11,617 nt of DNA from positions 1 through 11,617 of the forward strand of contig CAZSFD010000121.1 of NCBI GenBank assembly GCA_964606085.1, in the 5' to 3' direction. Source of the stretch: CAIQJJ01 sp964606085 (lineage in GTDB: Bacteria; Chloroflexota; Anaerolineae; Anaerolineales; UBA4823). Within the stretch, counting starts at the first letter, position 1. The number at the start of each line of letters is the position of its first letter. The notes beneath the pieces were generated by a model. That model had not been told where the DNA came from, searched no databases, and saw nothing but the letters and a program-made list of their open reading frames with translations. Position numbers and translations under genes: made by a program. Positions 7,363 to 11,617 of the stretch are shown here, piece by piece.

Positions 7363-9564
7363 ATGTTCACCCTCGACCTTACCTTCACCCAAACCTATCG
7401 TGATCACCTGCACGAATCCCCCGCCATTCGCGAGGCCCACTGCCTGCGCGCCCAATTCCCCGGCCTGTTCGACCCCATCCGCATAGATGGCGAGCGCTTC
7501 GACCGCTTCGCCGGGCGCATTCACTACCGCCCGGTCGGCTTCGGCCTCGAACTGGCCTCCGGCGGCCCTGGTTTCTATTGCCACGCAGAACAGATTCGCC
7601 CCCACCTCGGCGACCTGGACCCGGTTGAGCGCACCGCCGTCGAAGCGATGATGGCTTTCTGGCGGGACGAGGCCACCATCGAAGGCCGCTTGCAGGCCAA
7701 ACTCTCGCCGGCGCTCAAGGCCGCCACCGAAAACCCCATCGCCGAGATGGGCGGACGGCTGGCCGGCTCCGTTCTCGATTTCGCCAAACTCGTCCGCCTG
7801 GGCATTCCCGGCCTGCGCGCCGAAATTGCCGCCGCCAGGCTGCGCAACCCGACCAGCGCCGACCTCTACACCGGCATGGACATGGCCCTCGACCTGCTGG
7901 TAGACGTGATGGCCTCCTATGCGGCCCAGGCCCGCCAGATGGCCCAGGCCGCCCGTGACGAGTTCGCCGAACGCGAATTGATCACCATCGCCGCCATCCT
8001 CGAAAAGCTGCCCCACGCCAAACCCGCCACCTTCCGCGAGGCGCTGCAACTGCACTGGCTCTACGCCCTCATCTCTGGCACGGTCAACTATGGCCGCATG
8101 GATGTAGCCCTGGGCGATTTTCTCGCCCACGACCTCGATACCGGCCTGCTGACCGAAGGCGAAGCCCTGGCGCTGCTGCAATCGCTATGGCAATTGATGG
8201 CCGACCGCGTGATCATCTTCAACGGGCGCGTCTTCATCGGTGGGGTGGGGCGGCCCAATGTGGAGAACGCCGATCGCTTCGCCATGCTGGCCATGGAAGC
8301 CACCCGCACCGTGATTGAGATCGAGCCGCAACTGACCCTGCGCATCTACGACGGCATGAACCCCATGCTGATGGAAAAGGCTCTCGATGTGATCGGCGAG
8401 GGGCGCACCTTTCCTATGCTCTTCAACGATGATGTCAATGTCCCGGCGGTGATGAACGGCTTCAACGTGGAGCGCGCTGCCGCCGAACGCTACCTGCCCT
8501 ACGGCTGCGGCGAATACGCCCTCGAAGGCCTCAGCTTTGGCTCGCCCAACTGTGGCTTCAATTTGCTCAAAGCGCTCGAAGCCACCCTGCACCGCGGCTG
8601 CGACGCTCTCACCGGCCAGCCCATCGGCCTCGACCTGGGCGGTCTGGACAAATTTACCACTTACGACGACCTATGGGCGGCGTATAGCCGTCAGGTAGAA
8701 TACTTCACCGAAAAACTGGCCGACCGCCACCGCCTGGAATACGAAGCCGAAAATGAGTCAGCCGCCTTCCTGTTCATCTCCATGCTCTACGACGACTGCA
8801 TCGCCCGCGGCAAGTCGCTGGTGGGTGGGGGGGTGCGCTACCAGGGCGGCATCATCGAGACCTTTGGCATCGTCAATACCGCCGACAGCCTGGCGGCGAT
8901 CAAGCAGCTTGTTTACGACCAGGGCGTGCTGACGCTGCCCGAATTGGTAGCCGCCCTCGACGCCGATTTCGCCGGTTACGAACGCCAGCAGCGCCTGATG
9001 CTCAACGTTCCCAAATATGGCAATGACAACGATGAGGTAGATGCCATCGTCCAGGCGGTCAGCGACCACATCTCCCGCTTCACGCACCAGCAGGCCGCCC
9101 GCATCGGCTTCCACTACTTCCTCGTCGTCAACATCAACAACTACGCCAACGTCACCTTCGGCCAGCAGACGGCCGCCTCGGCCGAGGGACGCCGTTCCGG
9201 CGCACCGCTGGCCAACGGCAACACGCCTACCGCCGGCAACGACCGCTGCGGCGTGACGGCCTTCCTCAATTCCATCGCCAAAGTAGACCCCGCCTACCAC
9301 GCCGGTTACACCCACAACATGAAATTCGGCAAAGCGGTCTTCCGCGACGAACGCCCCAAAGTGGCCGCCCTGCTCGAAACCTACTTCGAGAACGGCGGCA
9401 CCCAGGCCATGATCACCTGCGTTGGCCGCGGCGACCTCGAAGCCGCCCTCAAAGACCCCGCCGCCTACCGCAACCTGATCGTCCGCGTCGGCGGCTTCAG
9501 CGCCCGCTTCGTCGAACTCGCCCCCGAAGTCCAGGCGGATTTGATCAACCGGACGCTGTATTGA
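7363..9564 (+). CDS. Glycyl radical enzyme of the PFL / diol-dehydratase superfamily, substrate unassigned
   Basis: The 733-residue product has both halves of a glycyl radical enzyme. Near the C-terminus RVGGFSARF carries the radical glycine (Gly711, 23 residues from the end, the usual distance). In the centre YGCGEY holds the thiyl cysteine Cys382 with Glu384 two residues on, the C-x-E pattern of dehydratase- and lyase-type members; pyruvate formate-lyase itself has Cys-Cys. The preceding LFNDDVNVPAVMN aligns with the block before the catalytic cysteine in glycerol dehydratases. It is shorter than the roughly 780-850 residues usual in the family because the N-terminal helical region is reduced; the first clear shared block is about residues 38-70. 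The start has no Shine-Dalgarno; an octamer array sits directly upstream. A matching activase follows. Known substrates of C-x-E enzymes include glycerol, 1,2-propanediol, choline, hydroxyproline and isethionate; the sequence alone does not choose. It should work anaerobically in the cytoplasm. Confidence 0.92.
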   Translation: MFTLDLTFTQTYRDHLHESPAIREAHCLRAQFPGLFDPIRIDGERFDRFAGRIHYRPVGFGLELASGGPGFYCHAEQIRPHLGDLDPVERTAVEAMMAFWRDEATIEGRLQAKLSPALKAATENPIAEMGGRLAGSVLDFAKLVRLGIPGLRAEIAAARLRNPTSADLYTGMDMALDLLVDVMASYAAQARQMAQAARDEFAERELITIAAILEKLPHAKPATFREALQLHWLYALISGTVNYGRMDVALGDFLAHDLDTGLLTEGEALALLQSLWQLMADRVIIFNGRVFIGGVGRPNVENADRFAMLAMEATRTVIEIEPQLTLRIYDGMNPMLMEKALDVIGEGRTFPMLFNDDVNVPAVMNGFNVERAAAERYLPYGCGEYALEGLSFGSPNCGFNLLKALEATLHRGCDALTGQPIGLDLGGLDKFTTYDDLWAAYSRQVEYFTEKLADRHRLEYEAENESAAFLFISMLYDDCIARGKSLVGGGVRYQGGIIETFGIVNTADSLAAIKQLVYDQGVLTLPELVAALDADFAGYERQQRLMLNVPKYGNDNDEVDAIVQAVSDHISRFTHQQAARIGFHYFLVVNINNYANVTFGQQTAASAEGRRSGAPLANGNTPTAGNDRCGVTAFLNSIAKVDPAYHAGYTHNMKFGKAVFRDERPKVAALLETYFENGGTQAMITCVGRGDLEAALKDPAAYRNLIVRVGGFSARFVELAPEVQADLINRTLY

Positions 9565-9566
9565 TG

Positions 9567-9806
9567 CGTGATTGGTGATACGTTGTTCGTGATTCGGTAT
9601 TCGTAAGTCGTTATTCGTGAGTCGTAAGTCGTTATTCGTAATTCGTAATTCGTAATTCGTGAGTTGCTGCGAATCACGAATTACGAATAACGAATCACGA
9701 ATCACGAATAACGAATCACGAATAACGAGAATCACGAATCACGAATCACGAATAACGAGAATCACGAATAACGAATAACGAATCACGAATAACGAATCAC
9801 GACTCA
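9567..9806. repeat. Head-to-head heptamer array forming a long inverted repeat between the enzyme and its activase
   Basis: The left arm (9567-9664) holds 14 heptamers of type CGTNANT. After a 5-nt centre (TGCTG, 9665-9669) the right arm (9670-9806) holds 19 units of type CGAATNA, two of them lengthened to CGAGAATCA (9726-9734, 9756-9764). The arms are the same heptamer in opposite orientation, so the transcript could fold into a long imperfect hairpin. The array fills nearly all of the 260-nt spacer, leaving only about 18 nt before the activase ATG. Reading frames on either strand here are by-products of the repeat. Confidence 0.95.
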
Positions 9807-9824
9807 CGCCTTTCCCCCCATCCC

Positions 9825-10760
9825 ATGTCCCTCACCGGCCTCCTCTTCGACATCCAACGTTTCTCCCTCCACGACGGCCCCGGCATTCGCACCACCGTCT
9901 TCCTCAAGGGCTGCCCGCTGCGCTGTGTGTGGTGCCACAACCCCGAAAGCCAGACCGCCCGCCTGGAGATCGGCTTTCGCCCCGAGGCCTGCGCCCTGTG
10001 CGGCGCTTGCGTTGAAGCCTGCCAGCACAACGCCCACCACCTCACCCACCCCGAAGCCCCAATCCCCAATAACGAATCCCCAAGCCCGCATCACCAATAC
10101 ACCCGCTCCCTTTGTGTGCGCTGCACCGCCTGCGTAGATGCCTGCCTCTACGACGCGCTCAGCGTGGCTGGCTACGAGCGCACGGTGGAACAGGTGATGG
10201 CTGAAGTGCGCCGCGACCTCGCCTACTACCGCAAATCAGGCGGCGGACTGACCCTCACCGGCGGCGAGCCGCTCAACCAGCGTGCTTTCACCAGAGCTTT
10301 GCTCGAAGCCGCCCAAGCCGAGGGCATTCACACCTGCCTCGAAACCTGCGGCTTCGCCCCGCAGAAAGCCTACGCCGAACTGCTGCCCCTGGTAGATCAC
10401 TGGCTCTTCGATTACAAAGCCACCGACCCTACCATTCACCGCCAACTCACCGGCGTCTCCAACGAGCGCATCCTGGCCAACCTCGATTTTCTCTATCAAT
10501 CAGCAATTGGCAATCAACAATCGGCAATGACCTTGCGCTGCCCCCTCGTTCCCGGTGTTAACGACGACGACGCCCACCTGGCCGCCATCGCCGCCCTGAA
10601 GCGGCGCTACCCGGCCCTGGCGGGCGTTGAGATCATGCCCTATCACAACATCGGCAACGACAAATACCGCCGCTTCGGCCTGCCCAACCCCCTGCCCAAC
10701 CTGCCCACCGCCGATGACGCCACCCTGCAGGCCTGGCAGACGACCGTCGGGCTAGATTAA
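9825..10760 (+). CDS. Radical SAM glycyl-radical-enzyme activating protein with two extra [4Fe-4S] clusters
   Basis: The 311-residue protein opens with the family signature FSLHDGPGIRTTVFLKGC and the radical SAM motif C-x3-C-x2-C at Cys30, Cys34, Cys37. A ferredoxin-like insert follows with two C-x2-C-x2-C-x3-C sets: Cys56/59/62/66 and Cys97/100/103/107. This layout is that of activases for dehydratase-type enzymes; the activase of pyruvate formate-lyase lacks the insert. LTGGEPL (144-150) is the SAM-binding GGE motif, and DYKATD, LVPGVND and MPYHNIGNDKY are conserved late motifs. It should abstract hydrogen from the glycine of the upstream enzyme using S-adenosylmethionine and reduced flavodoxin or ferredoxin. 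Two oddities: residues 79-93, between the clusters, and 225-234 are low-complexity insertions encoded by degenerate 7-bp repeats. No Shine-Dalgarno is visible. Assignment is firm; the partner is inferred from adjacency. Confidence 0.95.
   Translation: MSLTGLLFDIQRFSLHDGPGIRTTVFLKGCPLRCVWCHNPESQTARLEIGFRPEACALCGACVEACQHNAHHLTHPEAPIPNNESPSPHHQYTRSLCVRCTACVDACLYDALSVAGYERTVEQVMAEVRRDLAYYRKSGGGLTLTGGEPLNQRAFTRALLEAAQAEGIHTCLETCGFAPQKAYAELLPLVDHWLFDYKATDPTIHRQLTGVSNERILANLDFLYQSAIGNQQSAMTLRCPLVPGVNDDDAHLAAIAALKRRYPALAGVEIMPYHNIGNDKYRRFGLPNPLPNLPTADDATLQAWQTTVGLD
10059..10100 (+). repeat. Degenerate heptamer tract inside the activase coding sequence (first)
   Basis: Six 7-bp units can be read without gaps: CCAATCC, CCAATAA, CGAATCC, CCAAGCC, CGCATCA, CCAATAC. 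They encode a PNNESPSPHH-like stretch between the two ferredoxin-type cysteine sets, where related activases have a short loop. Six heptamers are 42 bp, so the frame is kept. One unit (CGAATCC) is close to the CGAATNA heptamer of the upstream spacer array. Confidence 0.7.
10497..10529 (+). repeat. Degenerate heptamer tract inside the activase coding sequence (second)
   Basis: CAATCAG, CAATTGG, CAATCAA, CAATCGG and a further CAATG follow one another in a strict 7-bp register, encoding QSAIGNQQSA (residues 225-234) just before the conserved LRCPLVPGVND strand. The tract is low in complexity and AT-richer than the GC-rich flanks. Confidence 0.75.
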
Positions 10761-10807
10761 TGGGTCTTTGGGAATTGCCGTGATGACTTCCCTTGACACG
10801 CTGTTCA

Positions 10808-10876
10808 AACCACGAATAACACTAATCTGCACGAATTTTTGGCTTTTATTCGTGTAAATTCGTGCTATTCGTGGTT
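10808..10876. repeat. Imperfect ACGAAT inverted repeat between convergent genes
   Basis: Arms of 29 nt (10808-10836 and 10848-10876) match as inverted repeats at 25 of 29 positions around an 11-nt T-rich loop. They carry ACGAAT words like those in the 9567-9806 array. The right arm touches the TPR gene's stop codon (TCA at 10876-10878 on this strand). Its place between converging genes would suit a bidirectional terminator, but the stem lacks a GC-rich base; a dispersed palindromic repeat is equally likely. Confidence 0.8.
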
Positions 10877-11617
10877 CATCCAACCTCCCGCCGCACCAGC
10901 GCCGCCAGTTCTTCCGGCAGGGCGCTCAAATCCACCTCGCTTTCGCCCAACAGAATACGCTGCAACACCTGCGCCAGGGCCTGAATTTCAGGCGGGTATT
11001 GGCGGCTGGCCGCCACCCGCTGCGCCAGGCCAAACCACTCGCCCGCCTGCGCCGAGCGCTGGCGCGCCGCCTGCACGCTGGCCTGCACCCACGCTTCCAG
11101 CGAAAGCCCCTCGCCTTCGGCTGCCGATTCCCCGCGCCCCGCCGCAGCAGCGGGGGTGGGGGCATCTGCCGACAACCAATCTGGCCGCGGCGCGCCAGCG
11201 GTGACATCGTGCCATAGGGGGTCGAACTGTTCACGCCCAACTTCTCGGCGAAATCGAATCAACCAACCGGCCACGGCGCGTGCATCCGGTGCCGCGCCCA
11301 TGTTCTGAAGTGTTAGGAAAGATTCCAGAAACGCTTCTAAGGCTGGCCGCAACTGACCCATTTGCAAAAGAACCACGCCCATATTGGCCAGGGTGGCGGA
11401 CTTGCCTTGCCGGTCGCCCAGCGCTTCGTATGCTTCCAGCGCCTCCTGGTAGAGCCGCATCGCCCCGTCCAGGTCGCCGCGCGTGACGAAAATGCCGGCC
11501 ATCTGGTGCAGGGTGGCGGACTTGCCTTGCCGGTCGCCCAGCGCTTCCTTGATGGCCAAAGACTCCTGGTAGAGCCGCATCGCCCCGTCCAGGTCGCCGC
11601 GCGTGACGAAAATGCCG
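10876..11617 (-). CDS. TPR-repeat protein, C-terminal part (N-terminus outside window)
   Basis: The frame is open from the right edge of the window to the stop at 10876-10878; the ATG at 11578-11580 lies inside a repeat (preceded by FVTRGDLDGA) and is not the true start. The visible part begins with tetratricopeptide repeats of 40 residues with the consensus RLYQE-(S/A)L-x-x-(K/Y)EALGDRQGKSATL followed by GDLDGA, a helical-pair scaffold for protein contacts. At least two units are clear, a third is degenerate (LQMGQLRPALEAFLES). After that comes a non-repeat C-terminal region with FDPLWHDVTAGAPRPDWL, then an Ala/Arg-rich helical tail ending LAALVRREVG. In bacteria such arrays often end large multidomain signalling proteins with upstream NTPase or protease domains; nothing in the window shows which. 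It converges on the activase gene and is probably unrelated to it. Confidence 0.85.
   Translation of the reverse strand, partial: GIFVTRGDLDGAMRLYQESLAIKEALGDRQGKSATLHQMAGIFVTRGDLDGAMRLYQEALEAYEALGDRQGKSATLANMGVVLLQMGQLRPALEAFLESFLTLQNMGAAPDARAVAGWLIRFRREVGREQFDPLWHDVTAGAPRPDWLSADAPTPAAAAGRGESAAEGEGLSLEAWVQASVQAARQRSAQAGEWFGLAQRVAASRQYPPEIQALAQVLQRILLGESEVDLSALPEELAALVRREVG
11394..11617 (-). repeat. 120-bp tandem repeats encoding near-identical TPR units
   Basis: The segments starting at 11394 and 11514 repeat with a 120-bp period (40 codons). The stretch 11443-11497 is identical to 11563-11617 (55 of 55 bases), and the 'ggcggacttgccttgcc' block at 11394 recurs unchanged at 11514. The window ends inside the array, so its total length is unknown. 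Confidence 0.9.

Noticed and set aside
8758..9735. Minus-strand open frame of 325 codons with ITNYELRITNN-like start
   Set aside because: Its N-terminal part is the translated heptamer array and the rest is antisense to the glycyl radical enzyme, which has its radical and cysteine motifs in the plus frame.
9567..9806. CRISPR array
   Set aside because: Units are 7 bp with no unique spacers, and the orientation flips in the middle; no cas gene is present.
10793..10826. Consensus-like TTGACA after the activase as a plus-strand promoter
   Set aside because: No acceptable -10 box at normal spacing and no plus-strand gene downstream; it would only read antisense into the TPR gene.

Overview
The window looks like part of a contig from an uncultured, fermentative, plant-polysaccharide-degrading bacterium, most likely a member of the Chloroflexota (Anaerolineae or a related class). 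The reasons are: Thr/Pro-rich 'PTPTNTPT' linkers joining the domains of a large secreted enzyme; an aromatic-rich 'YMPLIFK' motif of the kind I associate with secreted Chloroflexi proteins; abundant ACGAAT-type short tandem repeats between genes; and GC-rich coding sequence. This assignment rests on style and not on a marker gene. A run of exactly 100 Ns marks a scaffolding gap, so this is probably a draft or metagenome-derived assembly.

Left part (1-7263): a beta-mannan utilisation block on the plus strand. A cytoplasmic GH130 glycoside phosphorylase (58-1038) ends at a perfect long-stem bidirectional terminator. A LacI-family regulator (1219-2253) with its own putative promoter follows. After an 88-nt gap with a strong ribosome binding site comes a very large secreted multimodular GH5 enzyme, probably an endo-beta-1,4-mannanase (2342-7202), closed by a textbook terminator with a GCAA tetraloop. 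The likely logic is that the secreted GH5 enzyme cuts mannan outside the cell, imported oligosaccharides are phosphorolysed by GH130 to mannose 1-phosphate, and the LacI protein senses a sugar. No transporter is in the window. The GH5 gene is interrupted by the N gap inside a near-identical 453-bp tandem repeat. The apparent frame change there is an artefact of the arbitrary gap size; filling it with the 306 nt predicted from the first repeat copy restores one reading frame of about 1688 codons.

Right part (7264-10876): a glycyl radical enzyme of the PFL/diol-dehydratase superfamily (7363-9564) with an unassigned substrate, and its radical SAM activating enzyme (9825-10760). This part is full of short tandem repeats: an octamer array ending a few bases before the enzyme's start codon, a 240-bp head-to-head heptamer array between the two genes, two degenerate heptamer tracts inside the activase coding sequence, and an imperfect ACGAAT hairpin after the activase.

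Right edge (10876-11617): the C-terminal part of a convergent TPR-repeat protein on the minus strand, running out of the window. Its 120-bp repeat units are almost identical at DNA level. No tRNA, rRNA, CRISPR array or transposase was seen, and no stretch over 300 bases lacks a gene.
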